Part shown: piece after piece, positions 32,401-57,233 of the stretch
Layout of the letters: each line of letters starts with the position of its first letter
How positions within the stretch are numbered: the first letter of the stretch is position 1
Assembly: GCA_964019135.1 (NCBI GenBank)
Contig: OZ025260.1
Location: 18,160,254 to 18,224,253 of the forward strand
DNA: 64,000 nucleotides
Reading direction: 5' to 3'
Source of the DNA: Arenicola marina
Taxonomy: Eukaryota; Annelida; Polychaeta; Arenicolidae
Program-made: the position numbers and the translations under genes
The notes under the pieces: generated by a model
Databases searched by the model: none
Told to the model about the DNA's origin: nothing
What the model saw: the letters and a program-made list of their open reading frames with translations, nothing else

Positions 32401-33327
32401 AAGAGGTAGGCCTCCCATCTATCGACGGAATACGGTTTTTGCAGTCAACGAATAGCTAGCGGACTTCGCGACAATAAATACGAGCAGCCCCACTCGGATC
32501 ACATGATGCGGCTCGTGTGGAGAGGGAGGATCGCCACATCGATTAGAGGTACTCTTGACCACCATAGACACGTATATAGATAAAATAAACTCGGTAGATA
32601 GGCGCCGCGGCAATAACGTGATACGTGTCAGCATGTTGTACGTATGTATGATAACGATGATGTGCATAAACACGCGAACATGATTGATGGCTATGAACAA
32701 ATGAGCAGTTCTCCCGAACACACATAAAACAAAACTTTTCATCAGTAGGTTAACGTCTAGTAAAATACCAATCAATCACTTAGAAACTATATGTAAGGTC
32801 AGTTTCTGGAGTCGCACAGACTTCATAACGTCAAGGTTATACACAAAAAGGAGAACAAAAGGTCTTCCTGATGCATCAAAAAGACACAGTACGATACCGC
32901 GTCTCAGTGCAACCGAAAAGTAAGAAGAGTACCGGTGACCCCAAGAAGCCATTCACTATAACATCACTCGCACCGGCACAAATACGTTCCTTATAGACTT
33001 CAAACTTAATAAGGTGTCTAGCAGGCTTCATAAATCAAGCTAACACACGCCTATGTACAGTGTGTCGACCTTCCGCTGCAGCCCCATCATAACGAGCGCT
33101 GGAGGCTGGGGGCTGGATGCTGTGGCAGCCGCCCCGGAGGAACTCGTCATGGTCGAGTTCAGCAGGGGACAGGTTCATCCAACGGCCGACAGACATGTCC
33201 GTCATTCACATTGAACATCCGCTCTAAACACTAGGACCATCGAGTCAGTTCGCTGGAGTGGTCCCACCCCACGGGGATTGGTCCACTCGTAGAGGTGGGT
33301 GAAGTGGCCATGCTTCAGGCGACTGGT
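29480..33327. other. Intergenic region between the F-BAR and OGT 3' ends
   Basis: Mostly unique sequence with no recognised exon. A G-rich tract lies at about 32310-32340. A TCATTTCATTTCATTTCA microsatellite lies at 31487-31506. The part just below 33328 should contain the OGT 3' UTR. Short open frames, such as 32419-32775 minus, show nothing recognisable. Confidence 0.5.
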
Positions 33328-45536
<12,209 letters not shown>

Positions 45537-45899
45537 TTTATGTGGTGTATCTTGTCGCATTCATGCACAAATGGTTACAAGACAAAGACCTCCTCCCGCA
45601 CAGCGTCAATGGCGTCAAGTTGCTGTAAACCGCATCACGCTTCTTCTCCGAAGGAGAACTTACTGATCATAAAATATAGTTCACAGGCAATTGGTTATTT
45701 GTGCGCCAATTAAGCCATTATTCAAGCTATAAATATGCACATATGTTACAAACAAACAACGTATGAAAAAGAGATCCTTTTTTATAAAAGCAGCTGACAT
45801 TATAATTGACGCTAAGAAATGGTATTCAAGCCAGATCACAAAAGGTCGGCGAATGAAGACAAATTATTCCTCGTGCTTTCGTCGCCCAATGGCGTCCAA
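45537..45899 (-). promoter_or_regulatory. OGT upstream region, presumed 5' UTR/promoter
   Basis: Sequence directly 5' of the OGT start codon (45536, minus). No TATA element is clear. The assignment rests on position only; an upstream non-coding exon cannot be excluded. Confidence 0.35.
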
Positions 45900-46040
45900 G
45901 AAGCCCGGACTCTGGGGTGTGCAGTGAACTCTCCACAAAACGAACTCGCCACAAGGCGGGTGAACTCGCCACACTTTGGGGATAACTCGCCATACTCGGC
46001 AAGTGAACTCGCCACACCTACGGGTGAAGTCGTTCCTATA
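45900..46040. repeat. Left arm of an inverted GGCGAGTT array pair
   Basis: AACTCGCCACA-type units occur five times here. The reverse complement matches 47105-47178 closely: GTTAACC or GTTATCC, then CAAAGTGTGGCxAGTTCAC, then GTGGCGAGTTCGTT. The arms face each other across about 1.1 kb. Confidence 0.8.
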
Positions 46041-47019
46041 GCTCCCTGTAATTGCTTATAGATCTAGTACTTTTTTGAGTTTTTGGCTTAAAGTGCCTAC
46101 TGACCGATATTAATGGCGATTTTAGTGATTTATAGAGAATACATCATGACATCGATTTCGCGAGCACACACATGATCTTACCTTGACAATGTCCCCATCT
46201 CACATACAAAAAAAAACTAGTAGTAGTATAACTACTTTTGTATCCATGTGTCCGTATAAAGGGTATCCAAATGTAATTATCCAGATAATTTCAGTTTTAA
46301 TGTGAAGGCCAAGATCTGAAATGACCCCTTGACGAAATAGACGAGTCTCAGGAACCCATGCAGTGCGGTTGTGGCTTCGCCCAAAGTGCCGTGCGGGCGT
46401 GACGCCGTGAAGTCGGAGATGTTAGTTGATGTGGAGGCCAGGGAGGATGTGGGGTAGCAGGTAGTAGAGGTGAAAGAAATGTTAACAGCGACCCGCTAAC
46501 ACCGCGAGAATCAGGAGTAGGCCTATACATCAAAGTAATGTAACTTTATTAATGTTAATATCACTTAGCATGGTTTTCTTGATTCCTCCCTCGCATGTAT
46601 GAATCAGAATCAGAATTTTAGATGCGGTGGGGGGGGGGGGGGGGATCGCAGGCACTAGAACGTACTGGGACGTCGGCTATTGGATTAATTCGCGAGTTTT
46701 TTCAAGTCATTTTTAATGAATACGGCAATTTCTGTAGACAATTTGAGATGTTAGCGACACGGAGTTTGTCCCCAGTTTATCAAAAGAGAAACTGAGTTTA
46801 TTGAGGGCTATCTTTGACAAAAACTGAGTTTATAGTTGAAAAATTAAGTTTATCGTTGAAAAACTGAGTTTATCGTTGAAAAACAGTTTATCGATAACCC
46901 GGTAAGCTTATATCAAGTATTGTGCATGCGCCAAATGCAACCGGATTAATCCGGTGCGCACATGTGCATGGGGCCTATGGCAGATTTTACGGTATTCAAA
47001 GTATGGACTACGATTATGC
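46041..47019. other. Spacer between the two GGCGAGTT arms
   Basis: Contains a G-run at about 46628-46645 and four AACTGAGTTTATxGTTGAAA-type units at 46788-46890. No exon recognised. With the arms, it may form one element of about 1.3 kb. Confidence 0.45.
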
Positions 47020-47180
47020 AGGTGTGGCGAGTTCACCAGAAAATGTGGCGAGTTCACCAGAAAATGTGGCGAGTTCACCAGAAAATGTGGCGAGTTCACC
47101 TGTCGGGGTGTGGCGAGTTAACCAAAGTGTGGCAAGTTCACTTGTGGCGAGTTCGTTCTGTGGCGAGTTCATTGTAAACC
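47020..47180. repeat. Right arm: 21-bp GTGGCGAGTTCACCAGAAAAT repeats plus related units
   Basis: Three to four exact 21-bp units (47025-47100) are followed by diverged GGCGAGTT units that mirror the left arm at 45900-46040. Open frames here are repeat artefacts. Confidence 0.85.
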
Positions 47181-48029
47181 CTCTCAGGCATGACGTCAAA
47201 TCTGTATGTGCTATTTTTAGACCACTCAGCACCGAGCGTGCGTGTGGCTCCAGCGCGGCTGGCAGCTTCGAACGCACGCCGCAAATATCAGAGTGTACCT
47301 AGTTTTAAGCTTGTATCAAAATATGTGCTGCCACAAAGAAGTAATTTAGGACGTAGGGGGAACTTCACACTTCATCCATTGCTGGCTGTCGGCATGCGGA
47401 AATGATCCCCATGCGGAGATGCCCCTCAACCCCCCCCCCACTCCCACCTGTATCTATCATAACGGCATCGTACGAAAATACGGCTGACAAGTGAGTGTTT
47501 TTGTCAAGTACCAAACTGTCTAACGACAGTAACGTAGTTTTCAGGCCACTCCGCATGGGGGGGTTAGGGAGGGGGCATTTCCGCATGTGACACCGGACCC
47601 CCTCCTTGTTTAGGAACATTGCCCCCCCTCCCCCCCCCCCAAATTTCCCTGGATCTGCCCCTGCACTATTTTCAGTCATTATTTAGTATCGAAACTCCGG
47701 GCTCCGAGCCCCGGAATCTCATGTCGACCATGTCAATAAATCGCCCCAGCGGTCATTGGTATCGAAACTCCGGCCTTCGATCGGGGCACGGAATCTTAGG
47801 TCATGTATTTTTATATATGACCTCCCCAATTAACCAACTGGAATTCCGAACCCAAAGACCGGGATTCCAGGCCCGGATTTTCGTGTCATATCTGTATAAG
47901 CTTATATGACTATACTCCCACCACCCGCTGGAACCCAATAGGTAAACAATAGCAGTTTCACCAACTGCTGCCAGGTAAGTGACACCGATAACGGAGTTCG
48001 TAACTTGTTTTAATTGAGTTTAAGGGTGT
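47181..48029. other. Non-coding stretch with MITE-end remnants and a short duplication
   Basis: C-runs near 47431 and 47625, the latter followed by CTGGATCTGCCCCTG, resemble the right end of a hAT-type MITE. A direct duplication of about 75 bp (TATCGAAACTCCGG at 47687 and 47760) follows. No gene recognised. Confidence 0.5.
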
Positions 48030-48436
48030 TTAAAGTTGCATGTCGAGCTCTTTCCCGCCAAAACTAATGAGGTCAAAATACATATAAGAATCAGTCCTTG
48101 AATCATTCAAGACTTCTTTTATCTATACTCACCCATACCAGACTGCCAAATAGTGTCTCTTAACCTTGCCGGTGATATCAATTTACCACAAGATTTCATT
48201 TTAGTGGTAAACGTCATCAGATTGTGTGCTTCGCGATGCTTTGGTATAAGTAGCAGTGCCGCGACCGAGTTCTGTGGTGTCCCGGGATAGACACGTTTGC
48301 CACACCACAGCCGAAACGGCGATGTTTATCAGGTTTCTGAATTTATAGAATGAAACAATCGAGTTTTCTGCATATTTTGATATAAATTTCGCCTAGACTT
48401 AATTTTGGCGGGAAAGAACTCGACATGCAACTTTAA
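48030..48436. mobile_element. About 400-bp MITE with TTAA flanks
   Basis: Ends AGTTGCATGTCGAGCTCTTT at the left and the inverted AAAGAACTCGACATGCAACT at the right match over about 35 bp with two or three mismatches, continuing into CCCGCCAAAA. TTAA lies at 48030-48033 and 48433-48436, the target duplication used by piggyBac-type transposases. No internal coding frame. Confidence 0.85.
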
Positions 48437-48473
48437 ATAAATCATTGAAACTTAACCGCTTCGTTTCGCCTCA

Positions 48474-48677
48474 GTGCCTTCGCCACCACGTGTTAACGTA
48501 AGACCGAAACTCGGAACGTACACCCAGTTGGGGTTGTCGAAATTAAGTTTAAAAATATTAGAACAACACAACGAGAAGTACATTAAAGAAGTCAGTAAAG
48601 ACCCTCCTCTCCTAAAATATCACACACTGAGCTATCGCGCCGGCCCCGATGAACGGAACTGGCCCCGATTGACGTAA
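48474..48677 (+). other. Unassigned open frame just right of the MITE
   Basis: A 67-codon frame (MPSPPRVNVRPKLGTYTQL at the start) with a coding-like composition and a CCTCAG just upstream. It shows no family I recognise and no partner exons. It may be chance. Confidence 0.2.
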
Positions 48678-51600
48678 TCCCTGGTCCTAATAGTAATATA
48701 TAAGCCTACATGTACTTGTATCTACAAGCTGATGATCCTAGCTACAGACTGAAGTGAAATGTTATTCTACTACGTATGACTAAATTAGTTTCAATATTGC
48801 TGACATTTTGAAAATCAGATATGGCATAGTCTAGGTTATCCGTAAATTGCCATAGTTTTAGACCTCAGCAGTCCAACTTAATTACTACACCTATCGCCAT
48901 CATCGATCGCCATACCTATTGGCAACGCCTCGTTACATTGACATACCGGATAGATGCCTCCTCTTTAACAAAATAGTTGAACTGATGCGAAAAATATACT
49001 CGAAGTACATAAAATGTTCACGTCATGTAGTCTAGTAACTATGTTTTTTGATAGTTTTTTTCTGCCAGTAGCAGTTTAAATGTTAAGTCGGCTGTATTTT
49101 CACACCTTTATCGGATTAATGTAAGCTACCCATAATGGCAAGATAAAAGTACTCTGTATTTGTGATTATTTTATGAAAGTATGCCCAATTACACTCCTTC
49201 TGGTGATTGTTTAGGATACTTTACCATCCCGTTAAAAGAATATTCTCCATTTTCCAAGTAGATCTATACCCCCATTTCACAAAATGACCTAAACTTGACA
49301 CCTACCACGAATAAAGAATTTCGTTACAATTCAGCTCAATATTAAGTCATTATCATCAATAATAGCTCTTTGGAAAGCTTAAACCTAGTGCAATGATATT
49401 TTAAAATGTACATAGTAGCCACAAAAAATAACAAAATGGTAATAATAAAAGTGCAATTATGCAAAATCAGGACAGTTTTTTGCCAAAATTCTAAATCACC
49501 GCCTTCACAAAATTGGCTATAATTGCATCAAAAATGAAAATCTTGACACCAAATCACTTTTAAAAACTTCTAAGAATATAGTTTTTGTAATAAAAAAAAA
49601 AGAATGTAGATCTCTGCAAATTTCCCGAGAAACACGTCCTAAACATTGAAAATGTTATTTCACAGATATTTTTGGCACAGCTTATATTTCACACCAATTA
49701 TCAGTAATTTACGCCTTGTATTCCCATTTGATGCATAACGCTAACAATAAAGAAACCAATAGAAACTGCATAACATAAGAAACCGCCGGCTTCAGAAGAT
49801 TGCCAATATGACTGGCTGCGAATCTGCTTTACATGGTTAGATTTCAAACTATGGTGACTGATGGCTTATAAATCCAGCGTGCCACAAAACTTAAAAAACT
49901 ATGGCAAAAGTTACCTACTAATCGCTTACAACACCAAAATATTTTGATTCAGTCTGGATCATTTGCAGAAACAATACTAAATATCAGCACCGGGGCTATA
50001 TGTGATGTCTGACCGAGCTTTTGTCATATAAGGCTTTGGTGACCGGGGATTCTGTCCACGGGAGCTTTTGTCTGTTCACCCAATCACGTATCATGCTGCC
50101 ATGCAGCTGAATAAGTTGCACGACTTTGGCAACATCTACTATATATAACGGCAATCCTTATTGCATACTTTATATACGAGAAACTGGCTTGGCTCTTGCG
50201 GAGAACAAGACATGGCGATATTGACAATCAGATACTTACTACGGTCTGTAGTAAATACAAATTCAGTAACTTTTTCATTGATGCAGGCGCAGCAAGGACC
50301 CATTGGCGTATCAAATTGCACGAAAAACCCTTTCCAGCTACACGTCATCAACAGTCAATGGAATACATTTCTCAACAGTCTCTACGTGACGTACTTTGCC
50401 TCAGGTAACGGTTAATTCCAGACCGCCTTTCTGATAGTACATCGCTAGAAATTCGGGGAGAGGAACGACAGTTGGGGAAGAGGACCATATATATCGGCTG
50501 TATCCAAAGCGTAGCATGTGAGATCAAGTTGAAGCAAATAGAGTAGCCTATATGCTCTCAAAATATATCAGTTGACATATTGGTGGTTGTAATATAAAAA
50601 TCTAACGATTTGAAAAGCGAACAATATTTATGATGCATTTGTGATATACAGGCGGTCTATCGCGTTCGATCGCATCACCTGAGGATTCGTAGTCTAATTT
50701 TCCGATGGGTTGCGTTAAGGTGGGTGCCATACTATAGGCTGCAGCTAAAAAAAAGTCGAACTGCCTGTACAGCTTGTTTTTAAAATAAAATTTTATTCTT
50801 GCTCTCCAATTTCATATGCAAGAAATATGTTAACAAAAATTTACTCTTTACTACATGTAAGACTTACTTGCCAAATCGTTGGTGTTTAGCAAAGTAAGGT
50901 CATTACGGTCATATATCGTGGTATGTTAATTACGTTGCGGAATATTAAAAAAACTGGATCAAACTGATATTATGGTTGGTTGCACAAAAGTGAATGGTTG
51001 GCATCGACATAGACCTCCAAGACCAAGCTCCATGCACGGTACACGTGCATGGCGCGACGCAAGCTCTGCTCAGACTCTTCAGTGAGTCGACGGCAGAGCG
51101 CCAAGGACACAAGTGTTTGGCGTGCCATTTAGATTCAAGCCCGCATTGTAAAACGTATGGTAAAGTCATAATGGACCCGTTGAACGTTTCATGAAGCGCC
51201 GAGTGACAAGCTCCTTTGTTCCTTATATATATATGTATATAATTTGTTCCGGAGGACTAAATTTGACTTAAAGTTCGTCAGTTTATATATTATGTGCATA
51301 ACGGCGTATTATGGCACTTTGGCTGCTTCGGCATGCGTCGGCTCTCGCGATCTCGACCAGAAACACACTGAAATAATTTAAGTGCAGGTACCGGTTTGAA
51401 GGTCTGATTGTTTTTACAGAAATTATCCTGGAGCGATTGGATTGCATTTGTATGCTTTATAAGCTGTGTCTGGGATTAATAGAAATAACATAGCGAAACA
51501 GAGAATGCCGTGACAACTGAACTTTAGATCAGAAAAGTTTAACAGAAATGTAAAACTTTAAGCTGCTCACACACAATTTACATTTACCTTATTTACATAA

Positions 51601-52499
51601 TTTGCTAATCTTTTTGATATATACTAGATCTATTGTCTGACTGTGTGAATGATGAACTTTGTACGAAACATATGCAGATATGTTATCACATTTAGTAAGG
51701 CAAGTAAGTTAGATCTAAATATAAAATTGTGTTGTAATGGAGGACCTAAATACATACATTTTTATTCTAAACATTTTAAAGTTTCTAAGGGAAAATATTT
51801 CTGTATGAGTAACTTTAATCCAATTAACCTTGGGCCTCTCAAAAGCGGGTTCACAGCATGAACGTGGCGGGAAAGGATCGACTCACCGGTGGCGCCCACT
51901 GTCGACGATAGCCTACGACAAAGTTTGAAAATGTGAAAACGACCGCTCCCCAAATGACCGTGGACACGCCCACTGGGCTGGTCCTGAGCCAGGGACGAGT
52001 TGAGTGACAGCTACTTCCGTATGACTCAGGCCCGCCATAAGGCAAGCTGTGCTACTACACAAGGAACTCGGGACTGTTGGCGACACTGATAATGTAAGTT
52101 TTTCTCCGTTCTTACCACTTGTCTGCATTTATAGGAAATAAATTGCACGAGGCAAAAGGATCATCCAGTTATGTGTCCAATTTATGGGGGAAAAGCATAC
52201 TTTTGGAGTTGTATTTTGGCGGCTAACTGTGGCGAAATTTGAGGGAACTGCGTGCCGCCAAATGGCAAATGTCCGATGCCGTCCACATATCGTTATCTAG
52301 GACAGCGGCGACTGGCACTGGCTGGCCTAGGAGGGCCAGGCCCTTGCTGTGGCCAGTTGACTGGCATACCGGTGGTGACCAGATCTTATGCTGTTCCTTA
52401 TACCACTGGCACTGTATATTATTACCACAGGCACAGTAAATCAGTGGAGGGGGGGGGGGGGGGGGCTAGGGGCTCCACAACCGGCTATATTAAACTCGT
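48678..52499. other. 3.8 kb without recognised gene
   Basis: AT-rich at 48700-50000, mixed beyond. Short frames at 50161-50415 and 51649-51861 show no domain. A G-run of about 20 at 52447-52465 borders the interspersed repeat copy at 52500. Confidence 0.55.
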
Positions 52500-52810
52500 G
52501 TTTAGTATACGTTGTGGGGCCTCCCCTAGCCCAGAACCCTAGGCTGTGTGGGCTGAAACACAACCTAGTCGCATTCCATAGTAAAATTCTGGTCTGGAAC
52601 AACCCCATTTCAGGGTTGTTTGACTTTGACCAAGTGTAGCTCTGATTCTCCTTTGCTGTGGGAAAAGTTTTATAACAGAAACAAACCCTAATCCTTTTCT
52701 TTTTACTTCCTGACAAGTAATGACAAATCACATAAGTAACCTTTGCTTGAAAGGCAAAAATAGTCCGGTCTGTCACCAAAAATTCACATGAAAACATGAG
52801 TTTTCACTGA
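52500..52810 (-). mobile_element. Interspersed repeat, copy 2
   Basis: Reverse-complement match to 43736-44035; see there. It includes the segments CCAGAACCCTAGGCTGTGTG and CACCAAAAATTCACATG. The copy extends to about 52810. Confidence 0.9.
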
Positions 52811-54006
52811 CCCAATGACTGGGTCCCTGAACAATGAACCAATTACCATGGCTTCAGGGCTTATAAAATATAATATCATGTGATAACCTTGCACATGTGC
52901 AGTGAACAACTTCCTGTAAAAAAAATGGTGGCATGTTGTTGTCCATTTTTATGCCAGTAGGCAATTATAGCTCCTTTTGAAGACTTTAACAACTTTGGAA
53001 GAGTTCATACATCAGTAATTATATATAGAAAAGGACTTTCACATTGTTGAAACTAATTGTGAAAGCTATACTTAAACAATTCAATTTGTCATGTGAAGTT
53101 GATTTTTCACTATAGAATGCTACATGGCTATGTTTCTTCAACCATAGCCATGGATTCATGGCTAGGCCTCCCCTCTCCACTGATTCTCTGCCTGTGACTA
53201 TTACTGAGTATTAGGTATTAGGCTTGGACTGGCTTTAGCCCAGTGGCTGAGTAGTGGCATGGCGCTGAACTTAAAAAGCGGCAAAGTACTTTACATCTTG
53301 ACTTTAGAATATTTGGTTTCAAGGCAATAAACAGATAGCTGCTTGCAAAAGTCTAGCATTCATGTAACTTCTTATACTTTTATACCAATACCAATAGTCA
53401 GAAATAATGTTTTAGATTTATTAATAGATCTAGTGTAAGCTTATAAATCAGTTTTTCTGTTTGATAGGCTGTGTGGGTTCATGGGCTACAGGGGGTTCCA
53501 GTGTCCTAGAGCTCTTTATACTTATGGGACATCTGCAAAATAATGGGACAATAAAGTTACATGTGGAGCTGACCGTTGCAACGACTGTACCAAAATAAAC
53601 ATAAATAGGAAATGTTACCTTTGACCACAAACAGTGTCAACGGCCACCGCCAAAGAAAAAGTGGCGCTCCGGATGCTTCTATTGTCTCATATAATTTAGC
53701 GCTTGGGCCCCCTGTTGGTGGCACCGGTAAACGACTTGTGTACACACGTTTATGACGTTTCAAATCAGTACAATCTTTCATTTTTGTGGCGGACAATTCA
53801 TGAATTTGAAATGTTTTGCTCATTGGCAGATAATTGGTGAGCGATATGGTAGGTATTTATTGTCTGTTATGAACCTTAAGGCCTTAGGTTTGTGTTCTTA
53901 TACGCAAATTTGGCATTCAAAAACAGCGAAACAACTCCACATGCAACTTTAATTGAAATAAACTATTGTGTAGTCCATTCACTCTATATTTACAATGCGT
54001 CACCAT
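52811..54006. other. Non-coding spacer with a diverged repeat piece
   Basis: A segment at about 53080-53175 (TTTCACTATAGAATGCTACA and following) resembles the end of the 43736-44035 repeat. Otherwise unique AT-rich sequence; no exon recognised. Confidence 0.5.
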
Positions 54007-54725
54007 GTCCCCTCATTGGCGCAAGTGCCCCCAGGCAAGCCTGCTTATCTAGGGGCACAACGGTAACAATGTTAAAATCCTTCGACGTTAGTAGGGAATC
54101 AACTGTAGCTTTTATTATAATGTGTGCTCGAACAATCATAGTGTTTACATATTCTATATATACCTTGTTCTATCATCTGACATCAATAAAGTGTGTTGAC
54201 ACTAGGTTGTTATGGTTATATTTGTGCGAAGAAATGTTGGAGCACACAACTGTTCCCGACCAGCCATCCGCCATATTTGTTTTTGGCGGATGCCAGTACC
54301 TGTAAATGGGACTTGGTTCCTCCTCTCCGTTAGCATATGACTGCTAGAGGGCCTTGTCAGTTGCTCACTTTGAACAGGACAACAGCAGCGCCCTCTTTCA
54401 CAGGTCATTGACTGTTACAAAGTTTGGAACCCAGGCTACAAATGGTTCAGATGGAGGCGGGATTTGCCAGGTGGCGCTGCATACGCATGGCAATTGGTAG
54501 GGAAATATCGCATGCTCCCAACATTTGTTCGCGAAAATATGACTGCAACAATCTAGTGTTGACACACTTTCTTGATGTCAGAAGATATATAGTATATAAA
54601 ATATATAGTATACGTAAGCACTATTATTGTACGCACCCGTACTAACATCAAAGGATTTTAACATTGTTACTGTTGTGCCCCTAGAGAAGCGGGCTTGCCT
54701 GGGGCACTTGTGCCAAGTCCCCTCA
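54007..54725. mobile_element. 701-bp fold-back element with 9-bp target duplication
   Basis: The element spans 54016-54716 and is flanked by GTCCCCTCA at 54007-54015 and 54717-54725, a perfect 9-bp duplication. The ends read TTGGCGCAAGTGCCCCCAGG and, inverted, TTGGCACAAGTGCCCCAGGC. The inverted match extends about 265 bp inward on each side with moderate divergence (for example CTGACATCAATAAAGTGTGT versus CTGACATCAAGAAAGTGTGT). No transposase. Arms and target size fit Mutator-like fold-back elements. The outermost 30 bp match the palindrome at 10743-10791. Confidence 0.93.
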
Positions 54726-55351
54726 CAGCTCCATGAAATGCGTCTTTTGAAATTTGTGTGCGACAAATGATGTCAGGTTGGTGCCAATCAGAATTGCTGA
54801 ATATGCATGGAATTATGACTGGGTGTATTCTAGCTATTCGCCTACATTGCCAATGGCGAATGCAAAGCGTATGTGGCACAAGATTGGCCCATGTGTGTCA
54901 CCACTTTGGCCAAAAAAAAATGGCCTGGTTTTTGATCAATGATCAAAATGTGATTTTGTGAAACTGCCTACTGTAATGAAGCTGTCATTGGCACAAAGAA
55001 ATCCTAAGGCTGAACATTTCCGAAGGTGACATATTTCACTTTACTTTTATTTCAGAATAATTAATTTTGGGTTATTTCTTTTTCCACATGGATAAATTTG
55101 GTGCTTGCGTTGTTTAAGCAAACAGTGACAAAATTATGGCAGCAAAGGGTACACGCTATGCAGCCATCAATAAGCAAAAATCACCCTTTAAAGTATGCAC
55201 ATGCATAATTGATTTCCATTGTGGGCCAGTCACGATGTTGTCTCCGCTGTGGGTGTATTCACGTTCAGTGACATTGTTGATGGTAAAGACAAACTAGCTG
55301 GCGTTAGTTAGGTATTTGGTCTCTTGTTTTTGACCTATATTTATCTTCAAG

Positions 55352-55425
55352 ATGAGCATATGTAGGGTTGGCGACCAAGTTGACAAATGCCTGAGAGAGC
55401 GCGCTGCCACATGCCTACACACCTG
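55352..55425 (+). other. Possible orphan first exon
   Basis: ATG at 55352 opens MSICRVGDQVDKCLRERAAT then CLHTC before a perfect GTAAGT donor. The peptide is not recognised and no continuing exon was found. The donor match and open frame could be chance. Confidence 0.2.
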
Positions 55426-55429
55426 TAAG

Positions 55430-57158
55430 TATTGCAGTATATTTCTTATGAAAGAGATACCCATCAGACCTGATATATTTAGGAAATTACCCCACACTGC
55501 ATTAAGTACCCACGTGAGATTGGAGAGGGACGTGGCATTCTGTAGCTAAAAGCGTCATGACTGCTCCACTCCATTTAGACTACCCCTCCTCAGGGTCACC
55601 AGTCCTCAACCGAGCTTGGAGCAAGACTGGAATGGACCAGTATTGTATATATATAGAAAAAATCCAGGATTCAGGTAAAAGTCGGATCCTCGCATATCTT
55701 AGTGATTCTGGGCCCAGATACCTCAATTCCTTCATCATCAGATACCTTAATTCCTCAGTCATCTGAGACCTTAATTCCTCAATCATCAGCCAGGAACAGA
55801 TACAGGATTTTGGAAAGTGGGGGAGCTTGACTCTGAGCATGTTCAAAGAATTTGTGGCTGGTGGGACTAGGGGGTGTTACTGTACTTTACTGCACATCCA
55901 CTTACATGAGGTGGAGGGGTCAGCCCCCCCCCCCACCTTAAACTACCCTTAGACAAGTGTTTTTCAAAGTTCTATATGAGTGGAATCATTATTCGGTAAA
56001 CACCGTTGTGAGACACTTCGAGGGGCATTCATGCTGGGGGGGGGGGGGGGGGCGGGGGGACAATGCTAAATACATTGCTGGGTTTCCAAAATCTGCTCAG
56101 AAGGGATATTTTTTTTCAATCAAACAGCAAACTTACTATGGACCCAAATAGTTTTGTCAGGGAGTCAGTTCCTATCATATCCCTTGTACTTTTATTTCTC
56201 TCCCATTCCTTTGTTCCTCAATCCCTACCGTATCCCACCCCTATCCATCTCACCAATCTTATCCTTCCAATTCCTTCTCCTTCCCCCCATCAATGCTCAA
56301 CCATAGGCTACTATGTGTTCCTTCTTCTCCTGTCACATGGTCCCAACCTAGTCCGGCTTTCAAAATCTGCCTCTCCCTACTCCCTCTCGTTCCATGAGGT
56401 ATAGACATTACATGCAGTGTGTAGACCATAGGGAGTGTCGGCCTTTTCGCATGGTCGCCATGACACCGGAGTGACCTGGTAACCGATGGAGCCGTCCGAA
56501 TATGGCAAGACTCCTGATTTACACGTAGGAGGATTTCGGACGAAAAGGGTGTGCCTGGCTCAACTGCATCCTGTACTGTAGCCTGGCCGCCTACCGGAGC
56601 CGGTGGTTTCTCCTGTCGACATGGCGCTCGGGGCGTGTACGGGAAGGGGGGGGGGGGTGGTGTACAGGTGGCACCACTCAGTGACGCCTCTGTGACATTA
56701 TCGCGCATTGTAGTCTTCTTGCTGTATGAATCATGTGGTGCATTTTCCTACATGCCTGATGTGCGCCATTATATAACAGCAAAATTACGCTTTAGGTCAG
56801 TGGTCTACATGTTGATATGCTCTGGCTTTCACGTACGTTTTAATACACTTCTTGCAGTGACATGTACGTGACCCTTCAATGTATATCCTTCGCGGCAATA
56901 TTTTGCGTCAGGTCGATGTATTAGCACGATCGATGTGTTAGAAGAGTTCAATACTCAGTCTTACAACATTTATTGCAATGCTTGATTAACCGTGGACGCA
57001 ATATGGGAGGTAGGAGGTATTACTAAAATAGTTAACTTACTTGAGAAATTACTATACTATAGAAATAGTGTGTATTATATCACAACGGTTTCAGAACAGT
57101 AAGCGTGGTGGACGTGAGAATACATGTGATAGCGCTATAGCTATTGACAGTCGTGCCC
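55430..57158. other. Non-coding region
   Basis: Contains a triplicated TACCTxAATTCCTxxATCATC segment (about 55715-55795), a C-run (55926), a long G-run (about 56037-56052) and another at 56645. No supported gene. Confidence 0.5.
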
Positions 57159-57233
57159 TCCATTACCTAGCCCTGTAACATGGCCCACCGGGCCCTGCGG
57201 CCGGTGGGCCATGTTACAGGGCTATCCATTACC
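57159..57233. mobile_element. 57-bp micro-palindrome with perfect 9-bp target duplication
   Basis: Two perfect 24-bp arms (57168-57191, starting TAGCCCTGTAACATGG, and its exact reverse complement at 57201-57224) enclose a 9-nt loop GCCCTGCGG. TCCATTACC flanks both sides (57159-57167 and 57225-57233). The plan (perfect arms, 9-nt loop, 9-bp duplication) parallels the palindrome at 10743-10791 and the fold-back at 54 kb, but the arm sequence is different. Confidence 0.9.

Noticed and set aside
26513-33000. SH3 exon for the F-BAR gene
   Set aside because: I looked for an ALYDYxA-like start and a conserved WW/PSNYV block and found none.
45819-46061. Plus-strand 80-aa frame upstream of OGT
   Set aside because: Covers the GGCGAGTT repeat arm; no domain and no splice support.
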